From contig CALNXK010000008.1 in NCBI GenBank assembly GCA_942486035.1, positions 1,484,001 through 1,548,000 on the forward strand: DNA of 64,000 bases. The letters are read 5' to 3'. The DNA comes from Porites lobata (Eukaryota > Cnidaria > Anthozoa > Scleractinia > Poritidae). The first letter of the stretch is position 1, and each line of letters begins with the position of its first letter. Positions 40,695 through 51,516 of the stretch are shown piece by piece. Made by a program: the position numbers and the translations under genes. The notes under the pieces were generated by a model that saw only the letters and a list, made by a program, of their open reading frames with translations, made no database searches and was not told the DNA's origin.

Positions 40695-41822
40695 TAATGA
40701 CTTAATTTAAAACTCTGGACTGCCTGCAAGAGTTAGTGACCGCATCTGAGCCCGAAAAAATGTTTTTGTGAAATCGTTATTGACACAGTGATCGCTATTT
40801 TTATTATTTATACTCTTCTTAATGTTATATAGTGCTTAATTCTTACTCCAAATATTTCTGTAAATTATGTACATATTTTTCTAAAGTTGAATGAAATTAT
40901 TAATTATTATTTAAGATTAAAAAAAATTATGATTATTATTATGATTATGATTATGATTATGATTATGATTATGATTATGATTATGATTATTATTGTCATA
41001 ATTATGAAACTGAAGAGTAATAAAAGATTAAAGAGTAAAACACACAAAAGAGACACCACTTCCCGGCCGACAGAATGCCATTTCTCACTCCTGAAAAATA
41101 TATGCGAGGGAAAGCTAAAAGTGGTGTCGAAAATGAGACACGTTGGAATGAGTCGCAATTAGGACAAATACACAGATGTTAACTAACACTGAATTAATAA
41201 GCACCCCATCATCGTTAAATATCATTAGTTCACTAGTTTTTCTTATGGCCACCTTGAATTATCTCGGTAAGAGGCTAGATAGGGACTAATCGGATTGGAG
41301 TCTATACCACGTGAATACCACACTTGAATTATCTAACTTAGCTCCAACCTTTTCGTCCCATTAAAGATATCCTTTTTTCTACGTTGTTGAGCTAAATATT
41401 TTGTTACCGGTGACAAATCATTGTCTTAAGTGAGTGACATTTAAGAAATTCTCAGATACTCTATTATGAAATGTCAGTGACAGGGTAATTCATAGACGGA
41501 ATATGCCACAAATCGGATACCTGTAATTAATATATTTGCATTAGGAAATTGATTCATTATGATTTTTACTTAAGTTTTTTTTTATTATGTTTTCTCAGAG
41601 TTACATGTACATTCAGATGTTTTCAAATAAGACAAAGAGATACTGAACGGTTCAAGTATTCCTGTTACGATTAACGAACTTTCAAGTGGTACTCGTTTAG
41701 TAGGCTTAAAATGTTAATGAAAACGTTTCGTTTCCAGAGAGAGTGAAGCAAACAAAAGCTAAACCTTAAATGTCAATTAGAAAGAGAAATTTAATTAATA
41801 CTTCTGTACTTATTCTTAAAAG
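40695..41822. other. AT-rich stretch with a hexanucleotide microsatellite
   Basis: An (ATGATT)n run at about 40929-40993 gives long Met/Ile frames that are not genes. The rest shows no exon or element. Confidence 0.5.
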
Positions 41823-41868
41823 GAAGAAAACAATTGAGAGATATTTCTGCTCTTTGCACAAACGAAAG
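41823..41868 (+). CDS. Weak candidate small exon
   Basis: The acceptor-like TTATTCTTAAAAG ends at 41822. The 46-base segment that follows has one open frame (KKTIERYFCSLHKRK) and is bounded by AAAG/GTAAGT at 41869. No homology is known to me, and tiny segments bounded by splice-like signals arise by chance. Confidence 0.15.
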
Positions 41869-44508
41869 GTAAGTTAAGAAATAGGTATTCCCTGCCTTAA
41901 GAATAATCCGATATTACTCCTTAACTCATCATTAAGCGCTATTTGACGGATGATTTCTTGACTGTATTCTACATTAGCTCTTTTTTGTATATAAACTGAG
42001 CATTCATTTGACCGTCACAGAGAGCTGACAGAGCTGGGCAAATTCGTAATGCAAAGTATTTTTGAAGAAAATAGTCAACAGCAGTACTGGCGAATGACCA
42101 TTACACGACCAGACATTTTCAGAGAAAAATTATCCTTCGTGGTCTGACTTAAGGTACAACCTATTTATGATCAGTGTGATATGTGGTCTGACAATTAGCA
42201 CTGTGAATAACAAATGGTCGTGAGGGGAAAACGGATCTCGGAAACTTTTTTTAAGAAGAATATCAATTTTGTTTAGTCCTAGAAATCTTCCTGTTCAATT
42301 CGAAAATACTATTTTTGTCTGAAAAAAGTTCAATCCTTTCTACCAGTTTTCATTTCCATAAATAATTTTTTCCCAGTAATGAGTTGGTATAAAACTTTCT
42401 TTCCATACATTAAACGTAGTCTTTTCCTGTCGAGACAGAAAGTGCTAACCACTTGTTATCCTATTAAACTTCAAGAAGAATTTTTTCCTTGCCCACAGAA
42501 ACGAAAGTCATTTGCTCGCTGATGCAAATTACGCATGCAGCTCTCGGAGTTATTAAGAGATCTATTGTTACATAAGATAACAGTGCTTAAATATATTTTT
42601 TTAAGAGGTGTTTCATTAATAAACCACATTAATTTTTGGCTTTGATATAGCAAGTTTTTAAAAATGATAAAATCTTTGCTGTATATTTTTACCCTCTATT
42701 TTCTCCAAAAAAATAATAAAATAAAACAGCAACCGGGAGAGCAACTTAGAAAGCAGCTTAATATGTGATTCTGAAGGGAAGGAAATATTGAGGTAATATT
42801 GAAGACCAGCTGATGACCAAAGAAAAACTGAGACAAAAATTACAAGACATTTCTCCTGATCTTTGTTTATAATTTGACATAAAAATGTATCTTTCGTTTG
42901 CCAGTTACGAAGAGCTCATTAAGAAGAAATGCTGCAAAGTCAGCTTTTAATTTCAAGGCAATAAACAAAAGCTCTTTAACTGATTGAAAACGACCTCTTT
43001 GAAAAAAAAATCGACTAATCACCCAAACACCAGGCAAGTTATCGTTTTGTTTGATTGACAGTCATGTGGTTTGCAATTTACATTTGCATTTTTTTGTAAG
43101 CATCGCCCATATCTAATGGTAGACACATTTTATTAGAGAACTCATGTTTTATTGCATAATTTGAAAGTGCGGTACTTAAGATACCTCCTTTGGGTTATGG
43201 ATACAACGCCTATAATTAAGTCTTCTTTTTAGTTTGCTTGGTACCATATTTGACCAAGTAACTATAAGGAATGGGAGAAAATTAATAAAAGGAACCCTTA
43301 ATTTTCTTACTAAATAAATCAAATAGAATCCTATGAGAAAACAGTTATAAGGTAATCGTAATATTACTTAACACTACAATCTCGTGGAAATACAGCAGTT
43401 AAGATTCCCTTGACAAGGAAATAGAAGTAAAATGCTGGAATGAGCAACCACATTATAGTCAGTCTTTTTCGAGCTGCTGGAAGCTTAAGGTAATCCTGGA
43501 GTGGGAGTCGTGAGATGCTTCTTTGCGACAGAAAATTATACCAAACTTGGTGTGCTGCAAACCTGTTATCCCGCTTGTTCGCGCGTGAGCTTGCTGATCA
43601 CTTTAAGTGTAAGTTTATTGTACGATTGCATTTATGGTCCAATGCAAAAATAATCAATATATGTCAGATACTATATAATTTATAGTACCCCGAGGAATAC
43701 TTATATCTACTGGTTAATTATCATGGAACAGATTGACTTACGTTCTAAATCGATTTTGATCCCTTCTTCAATATTTGTCAAATTCTCTCCAAAAACAATC
43801 TTTGAGAAAACAGAGCCAACGATAAACGATTTTAAAATACTCCACATGATTTAAAGCCAGTACTTTTGCTTACGGGACTTCTTTACGAGTCAAAAAGTGT
43901 TTCTTTTACGTCGTCAGTTTGCAACCATAAAGACACATTTGTGGTGGGAGCATATACAATCAATCACCTTTAATTTTTTATGACTTTACTAGTAAAGCAC
44001 TGATTAAAATTGGGTTTCTCAGGGAGCAAAAACCCCTAGGCATCCTGATCTTATCATGAACCTCTTGATCATTCCTTTTCAACATATATCACTTGTAGGC
44101 ACGGTAAGGTTTAGCAAAAAAAGAACTGTTCAAAGCATATCTGAGATGAATCACGTCAGGCTTTAAATGAAAATTAAAACAGGACGAATGATGAATTATA
44201 TTAAATGGTTTTTACACGTATATATTTTGGTTTTTAAGAAGTTTTTCCTAGTCTGATAAATACGCTGCTGACAGTTCTGTTTATTTTGAAATTCTTCAGA
44301 GCTAACACTTACTGTTTTAATTCATCCGACTGGAAAGGACGTAGCTGGTTAGGTACTTTGATTAGCACAAAAAAAAAAAATTGGCAAGTAAGTGGTCAGC
44401 GCTCGGCTAAGAAGAGGGAGGATAGCCTTTCTGATGACTCCAATTGCAATAACTTATGACACTGAATCTAATAGATGTAACAATATACATAGGGTTGGCG
44501 ATACTTAC
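41869..44508. other. AT-rich non-coding stretch
   Basis: No gene is supported. On the minus strand near 43465 an ATG opens MWLLIPAFYFYFLV, faintly like the signal peptides at 1.6 and 5.7 kb. It lacks a donor at the matching position. Confidence 0.3.
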
Positions 44509-44556
44509 CAAATACCATTTTGGCTACACCATCTTTGTATAGGTTGGCATAGGCAC
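44509..44556 (-). CDS. Candidate 48-bp internal exon
   Basis: On the minus strand, TTTTTTCCTCATAATTTTTAG forms an acceptor ending at 44557, and GTAAGT begins at 44508, a full consensus donor. The 48 bases between them are a multiple of three. In one frame they read AYANLYKDGVAKMVF with split codons at both ends; another frame is interrupted by a stop. Strong signals at both edges and a plausible soluble peptide support a real exon of a minus-strand gene. Its partners were not found, and the protein family is unknown. Confidence 0.4.
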
Positions 44557-46059
44557 CTAAAAATTATGAGGAAAAAAAAAATTTTTCGGCCGTATAAACA
44601 CTACTTGTCAACTACGCTTTTTAATGTTTATGTCAATCAAATGTGTCAAGCCTACTAAACGAACAGAAGCTCATTTCTGTTAGAGTCAGTGTCAAACAAA
44701 TATATTCCAATTGATAATATTTTGTTTATCAAACACGAGCAATCCGTTCAAAATATTACAACTGTAAATAACGCTTAAGCAAACTGCTCAATTTAAAAAA
44801 TCCCAATTGTGTAAAATCAATGAGATGCAAAAAATTATGACCTCCGCAAATTGTAAACATTTTGGACCCAATTATAAGCAAAGCAGCCTTTTATGATGGA
44901 CTTCAAAGTTGAGCATATCTTTCTTTCCTTTTGCTTTTTTTTTTTCAGCATGATGATAATAAATTCTATGCCAAAGCCACCCTCCCAAGCCTTGAAAAAG
45001 AAAATACATTTCATAAAGCAATAGTTACAACAAAGCGCTAAAGAGGGTACAATATGCTAGTTAAAGTAAGCAGAACGAAAAGGAGAGTTTCTGCATATTA
45101 TCAAATAAGAAATGTTTGTACACCGGTTTTCAGAAAGGTTTTCCCGAGAAAGATATGTAGATAGGTAGAAGCACTTTAACATGTAATACCTGGATATTTC
45201 ACTCTTTGACCATCTTCATTTTCCTGACAAACTCTTAGGTTTGTCAAACCTGTATTTAACGGTCAACCTGTAATAAGCAGTCAGTTGTTGACAGTTGTCT
45301 ATTCCTGAAGGGTGACTGTTTAATGTAGGTTCTGGTTAGTTACGTTATATAATGCCTATTTCAGAATACTACAAGCTTCCTCAGTACAATAAGCAATTAA
45401 AATGAATGTGTTACTTAATGTTTTAAGTAGGTTTTATATTCAGAGGACTACGACACTTTGGTTATGTATATTTATGTTTATAGTTTTTCTAGGTGTATCA
45501 ATCTAGAAACTTCCTACTTTCACATTAAAAACCATCAGAAATAACATTTATCTTATCTCTGTCAATTCAGGTCTAAAACTAGATATATTCGACAACAATA
45601 CATAGTGCTTTCAATAGTCAAAGGCACTTGAATGCGGATAAATATAAGACAGTACAGTTGCAACGTAATTCTGGCTTGATCAAACCATGATACAACGATT
45701 CTTGGAGACCATGCTACAATGAATTGTGACATGATTAGGTTAACACCATTATTCCCACTTTGTTAAAAGAAGATTTTCAGTGTAAAGCTGTATGTTTCGA
45801 AAGACAGACTTCCTAGTCGGGCAGGAACTCTATATCGAAAAGGAGAGAGCTGGTATGTGGTGCAATGCTAAAAAAAATTAACGGCCGACAGATAGGAATA
45901 TAAGCAATTTGCAACCTCACTGAAATTGTCCTTATATATTATTTATACTACTAAATGAGAAATTTCTGCAATTTGATTAGCTTACAGCAGTGGTATTGCA
46001 GCTTAATTTGAAATACCTACATGTGAAAATTACAAACCTTTAGCGGGTAGTAGTATAAA
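44557..46059. other. AT-rich non-coding stretch
   Basis: Nothing else is supported here. Confidence 0.35.
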
Positions 46060-46230
46060 CAAATAATAGCATGATTTGTACGGGATATTTTGAATAAAAT
46101 ACCACTCGTGATATTTCAAAATTGTCTCAAATTTCACTGGCCTAACGGCTCGTGAAATTACGTATAACTTTTTCGAAATATCACTTGTGGTATTTATGCC
46201 AAATATCACTACAAATCATGCTATTACCTA
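46060..46230. mobile_element. Palindromic foldback MITE
   Basis: The left arm contains ATAGCATGATTTGTACGGGA, then AATACCACTCGTGATATTTC. The right arm, reversed, contains ATAGCATGATTTGTAGTGAT, then AATACCACAAGTGATATTTC. The arms cover nearly the whole 170 bp around a short centre (about 46140). No coding sequence is present. Confidence 0.6.
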
Positions 46231-46974
46231 TACTAACTGAAGAACTATATTACGAAATTAACAAAGTATATGGCTTGATAAAGTTGATAAAGTAAAGTCG
46301 ATCCAAGATTTAACAGTGGTTGTGTGGATCAGGGTGGCTGTGAACTAATCCAATCGATAAATTTCTTGAATCAAGCAATGAGCACGATCACTACGCTCCC
46401 CGGCTTGAAGTGCAAGTTAAGGTTTCTTTCGGCAAAGAATTCCAATTTCAATCCTCTTTGGTCCACTATTTTGTTTGTGAAAAAAGTAGCTCCCAGCCCG
46501 ATGTGACTCCATTTTCTATAAAAGCGACAACGATAGCGGTTTATATTTTAAAGAACATGAACGATTTGATAGCCGCGATTTAACACAAATGAGTTTCCAA
46601 ATGTAACAGACATGACTGAATCAGCACTAATGTGACAGCATGGGACCACAAAGTGACAAAGTCCACCCGCAAACAAACAATTGCAGTAATGTTATGGATT
46701 AAACGATATAATTATAATACAAGCAAATTTCTATACCGATTACGAATTTGATTGACTGTCGCAGTGCAACACACTGAATACTTCTTCAGTGGCAAACCGA
46801 CTAAATGAAGGCACTGTAACGTTTAAACAAGTGCAGTGACACCTATTATTGAGGGGCGGGTAGCATCTTAGGCATCCTTGGAGACCAAGGGGCAGCTGGT
46901 CGGGACCATACAAAATTCGTGGTGAAAGTTTACTATAAGATCGAGAACAGCCCCTGGGCACTTACTCTTACCGA
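46231..46974. other. Non-coding stretch
   Basis: No supported gene. A 60-codon plus-strand frame at 46324-46506 has no recognisable features. Confidence 0.3.
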
Positions 46975-47605
46975 ACCAGTTTCAGAAGCGTTTGAATTGC
47001 CTACTTCTGATTGGCCAGATAAAATATTTTTCTGGCAAATGAGGGGCAGCCAGGTGATTCTGGTGTGTTCTTACACGACGTAGTTTTCCTCTTCGATCGA
47101 CATGGTTGCGTAGGGAGTTCAACGGGACAGTTTCTCGAGGAACGTTTTAGAAGAAAATGTTAACGAAGCCGAAAAAGTTTCAGAAGTCGTGTAAAGAACA
47201 TGGAGATGTAAAATGTAAGCTTCAGGCGTTGTATATTACAAATAGTGAGCAAAGGTGTGGAAAGTGAAGGTCATGCATCGCGTATCAGCAATAAAATTAA
47301 AAATTCACAATACCTTAGACAGATCCGCCGTAAAAATTCATGGGACATCGTTTGTTTCTTGTAGCCGTGCTAAAGCTTGTAACTTGTAAGGCTTTGTTCG
47401 AATTTTGTTCGGAAACTTTCCACGAGGAACTTTTCCCCGTTGAACATGCTACGCAACTGTGGCGATCAATGGGCAAAACTAAGTCGTGTAAGAAATCACC
47501 AGAGTCACCAGGCTGCTCCTTTTCACTGATTGATTTTTTTCTGGCCAATCAGGAGCAGGGAATTCAAATGGCTGTAAGACCCGGTTCAGACGCCGAACTT
47601 GATTC
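46975..47605. repeat. Inverted duplication preserving a PGDSG-containing frame
   Basis: About 180 bp on the left (46975-47165) recurs inverted on the right (about 47395-47600) around a 230-bp centre. Both arms share, on opposite strands, an open frame of the form QPGDSG(V/D)FLHD, then DRH.CV, then STG. The left plus-strand copy runs about 45 codons to a stop near 47158. The right minus-strand copy is part of a 77-codon frame (47315-47548). Conservation of reading in both arms is unusual for plain foldback DNA. GDSG is the serine-nucleophile motif of trypsin-fold proteases, but too little surrounds it here to claim a protease. Confidence 0.45.
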
Positions 47606-47608
47606 GAA

Positions 47609-49403
47609 TTAAGGTGGCTCAGTAATTAATACAAGAGCATTTAGCTATGACAAATTTTCCGTCATAACTTTTTCAACTTTAACGTGATGGCTGCGAAACT
47701 TTGCAAAGAACAACAGATATCATTCGGCAATAATACGAAATATTCCGATTTCATTGATGGTAAATATTTATTGAGAAATTAGCGCTTAAAAGGACCCTAC
47801 TGTTCAAAGAAAATCGCGTCTATTAAAAAATTTTGCTGATATTTTTTACTGAAATTTCTGGTATCGGCTTTTATTGATATAATAAATATGCCAGAGGAAT
47901 TTCAGAAAAATCGTTGGAGCAGAAGTCCGTAACTAAAAGTCGCTCAAAATTCAGCTGTGAAATTGTTTTGGAATTTCAAAAATAAATTACTATCAGGTAG
48001 AAGGAGCCACCAGTTTGAATTTTCGGGACAAGTAAATTCAACGTTTGTTAATTCTTAAAACAAAAGCCGATTGCCTATCGTGCTATTCTTTAAAAGGTAC
48101 TTTTCAGTTTTAGAAGCACTATAAATTGCTCCAAACCTTGCTCTGAAGTAGAATTACTTGTTCTTCGACAGTTTTAAAACATACCTTGGCAGTTTTGGCT
48201 CAAACTCCTGCTACATACATTTTGATGTATTGCAATGCATTTTCAACGACTTTTACTGCTGTTCGTTGCTTCCAGTTCAGGAAAAAAGTGTTGAGATTGG
48301 ACGCTACCTCGTATCAGAGCTCAGATAGAACTGTCCAGCACCTTTTACGAGCGGCAGTTCTGCGAGGAATTCGCACCTCACCCAGGGGGGACGAACGACA
48401 ATGATGACCATGCCTGCGAACCGAATGACATCACAGTGCAAAATAAAATTATCGCAAAAATACTGCCCGTGAATAAATTTACAACTCCAAAATTTTTATC
48501 ACTCCTTCCTTCAATGAATGGGTATTTTTTTCTTGATTATTGTGTTTTGCTCTGTAATACATGTTTATACAGATCGGTTCACAGACATGGGCATCATTGT
48601 CACTCGTCCCCCCTGGCTGAGGTGCGAATTCCTCGCAGAGCTGCCGCTCGTGCTCATTTTCTGGTCATAAACAAAGGTGCTCGACAGTTCTATCTGAGCT
48701 TTGATACAAGGTAGCTTACAACGCCAATACCTTTTTCCTAAATTGGAAAAAAAGTACAGCAGGAAAAGCCGTTGAGGATGCATTGCAATACATCAAAATG
48801 TATGTAGCAGGAGTGTGAACCAAAACTGCCAAGGGATATTTTAAAAATGTCGAGGAACAAGTCAGTCGACGTCAGAGCAAAGTTTGGAGCAATTTATAGT
48901 GCTTCTAAAACTGAAAAGTACCTTTTAAAGAATAGCACGATAGGCAATCGGCTTCTGTTTTCAGAATTAGCAAACACTGAATTTACTTGTCCCGAAAATT
49001 GAAACTGGTGTCTCCTTCTTCCTGATAGTAATTTATTTTTGAAATTCCAAAACAATTTCACAGCTGAATTTTGAGCGACTTTTAGTTACGGACTTCTGCT
49101 CCAATGATTTTTCTGAACTGGCATATTTATTATATCAATTAAAGCCGATACCAGAAATTTCAGTAAAAAATATCCGCAACATTTTTTACTAGACGCGATT
49201 TTCTTTGAATATTACGGTCCTTTTAAACGCTAATTTCTCAAGAAATATTTACCTTCAATGAAATCGGAATATTTCCTATTATCGCCGAATGATGTCTGTT
49301 GTTCTTTGCAACGTTTCGCAGCCACCGCGTTAAAATCGAAAAAGTTATGACGGAAAATTTGTCACAGCTAAATGCTCTTGTATTAATTACGGAGCCACCT
49401 TAA
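47609..49403. mobile_element. TTAA-flanked foldback element, complete copy
   Basis: TTAAGGTGGCTC (47609-47620) and GAGCCACCTTAA (49392-49403) are exact inverted ends, with TTAA as the likely target duplication. Inverted similarity continues through both arms almost to the centre near 48500, e.g. GTATTAATTAC, CATTTAGCT(A/G)TGACAAATTT and GAGGAATTCGCACCTC. TTAA targeting is typical of piggyBac and Kolobok elements; no transposase is present. The element appears to have landed in an older repeat that carries TTCAGACGCCGA on both sides (near 47588 and 49438). Confidence 0.75.
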
Positions 49404-50002
49404 GGCCGACCCAACTTATTTAGATCGGCTGAATTGATTCAGACGCCGATCTTAATTGCAGCTGAACTAAGTTCAAAAGGCGAAAAATGCTTTTTTGGGT
49501 CAAACTGCTTGCGAGATACGTTATAATAATTTATGCATAGGGTTCGGTACGTGAAAAGTTTGGCGTCTAAATCGAAGCCGTTCCAAAGACAAGGAAGCAT
49601 CTCAGGAGGTTGCTCTAAAAATTGCTTCAATAATCAATATTAAATCTAATGGCAGTCAAGGGTTGTTTCAGCGTCTTGTCTTAGATATATAATTCAGGCG
49701 TTCAAAACATTATATTCTGAAAAATATTGCTTTAATAAAACCAATTTAAAATCCAACCAATAAAAAAATTGACTCTAAAAGCTTTTCGACATATCTATAA
49801 AATTATAGTTTTGAACCTTTAAAGTTTAAAGGCAGTTTAAAATGCTGACCTTGACACTTTTCGTTTGTTTTGTCTGCTATCACCCAACACGTCTAGGTTA
49901 GCTTTGCCAGGGACTGAAATGTCACTGGTACGCATGTATTTTATTTGCTTTTAGAACCATTTCAGTGGTATTCTGCTACGAAGTTGGATGGATTTCACTT
50001 AC
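49404..50002. other. Non-coding stretch, partly older repeat
   Basis: GATTCAGACGCCGATCTT (about 49436) and, inverted, GATTTAGACGCCAAACTT (about 49572) suggest a small degenerate repeat. A 63-codon minus-strand frame spans it (49439-49630), unrecognised. Confidence 0.3.
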
Positions 50003-50129
50003 CAAGGAAATGAACGTCGCATTGAGTTTGAAACTGAGTCCGGGTGAGTTAAAACATGCGAATCTAATTCTTCATTTTCCTCGCATTCAGGATCAATAGT
50101 CGTAGTAGTTGCCGGTTGCCAAAGCTTTA
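50003..50129 (-). CDS. Candidate internal exon, acidic Thr-rich peptide
   Basis: On the minus strand, AAATGCTTTTTTGTAG is a good acceptor ending at 50130, and GTAAGT at 49997-50002 is a consensus donor. The 127 bases between are open in one frame. They encode LWQPATTTTIDPECEENEEL followed by a polar stretch containing SHVLTHPDSVS and ending RRSFP. This reads like an extracellular or cytoplasmic linker. The frame also stays open upstream of the acceptor through a hydrophobic stretch (LFFIIIKCFFVV), so a longer exon with a transmembrane segment is an alternative. Family unknown. Confidence 0.4.
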
Positions 50130-51516
50130 CTACAAAAAAGCATTTAATAATAATAAAAAAAAGGTTGCAAAATACTTGGAGTCCAGGGAATAGAGCTGTA
50201 AATGTGATTGCCTTAGTATAGTGTCCCAAAAAAAGTCCTACTGAACCGAATTATTATTGAGCTAAGAGAACTATGAATAATTAGTGTAATATTCTTCTAA
50301 TGTGACGAATCACTTTTTGGTGCCATATCTTTTGGTGAGTTTTTCAGAATAATTTTAGCCTTTAGCCATATTATCCAACCTTCAGAGACATACTGCGACA
50401 TATGCAATTACAATGGGTTTTACAGAAAGCTTTTTTTGACAATGAACAGTTTATAACACCGATAATGTGTGACAAATTGTAGCGAATTATTATTACACGT
50501 ATCATTAAAGATGGCATGGGTTAGCTGCATATTCACCTGCAGTTATTCACTATCACACCCATTTTCTTTTAACTATAGTTACACATGTAGGAGGGTCAAA
50601 GAGGGTCAAAACGAGACCTTGAAACATTGGCTACCGTTCCTTAACAACACCAACCCCATTTAAATCCCAGACAGAGCACTGGTCTCAAATTTACTCCGAC
50701 CAAAAGGAGATTAACTACATCTCACCTTCCAATATTAGAGCCAGTGTTGAAACCCGCCCTCCCAAGCTATAGAATTTACTCCGATTCTTTCCCCCCTTCC
50801 ATCCCTGACATTTTATAGGCCTCTCCCCCGCTCCTCCAGCCGCGCTAGGTTCTGCGATACCCGTAGTTCTAGTTAAGTATGGGCGGAAAAAGTCGAATAA
50901 AAAACGCACGCATTACCTTTAGGGACTGCCTTTCAATTATTGGGAGAGGCGTTTCAATTATTGGGAGAGGGAAGTTGTAAAACGTGAGGCGGGGGCAGAG
51001 GGAAAAACTTAAAACACTAAGAGAGGGGGAGGGCATTGTCTAAATTATTCAGTGGGAAGAGGTGGATGATTTCTAATTTTAACAACAGTTTGTTACATGT
51101 TCAAATATCGAAAACACGCATAAAGAAAATATTTAAAAATTAAATTTGCGTTAAAGCGTTCTCACTGTTTAAGGTCATATTTACGGTCTATTCCTCCTTT
51201 CGTCTCTTGGTTTTTCTTTAACCCTATACCAACTCTCTCATAGCGACCACTTCATCCATAGAAACAGGCGACGGGAAACAGTTTCAATGACTAAATATGG
51301 TCTAAAATAACGATCTGGAACATTATTTTTGGAATTCAATTGACGCGAAGACACGTTTTAGCTTTTTCAAAGATAGCAAACAGTGTGACATAGCCCCTTT
51401 AAAATGTCTGTTACTGGATAATGTCAGAGTTATCCTGGTAATGGCAAGACAGCCATGTCTGTAATTTACCCGTCATGTCACTGAAGAGGCTATCATGATG
51501 CTTTGCTATCATGTTT
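50130..51516. other. Non-coding stretch
   Basis: No exon or element is supported. Around 50930-51060 the phrase CAATTATTGGGAGAGG is repeated in a purine-rich segment. Confidence 0.35.

Noticed and set aside
40887..41162. Met/Ile-rich frames on both strands
   Set aside because: Products of the (ATGATT)n microsatellite at 40929-40993.
50365..50410. Third copy of the transmembrane exon (minus-strand SQYVSEG before GTTGG)
   Set aside because: The upstream frame contains stops and the hydrophobic stretch is absent.
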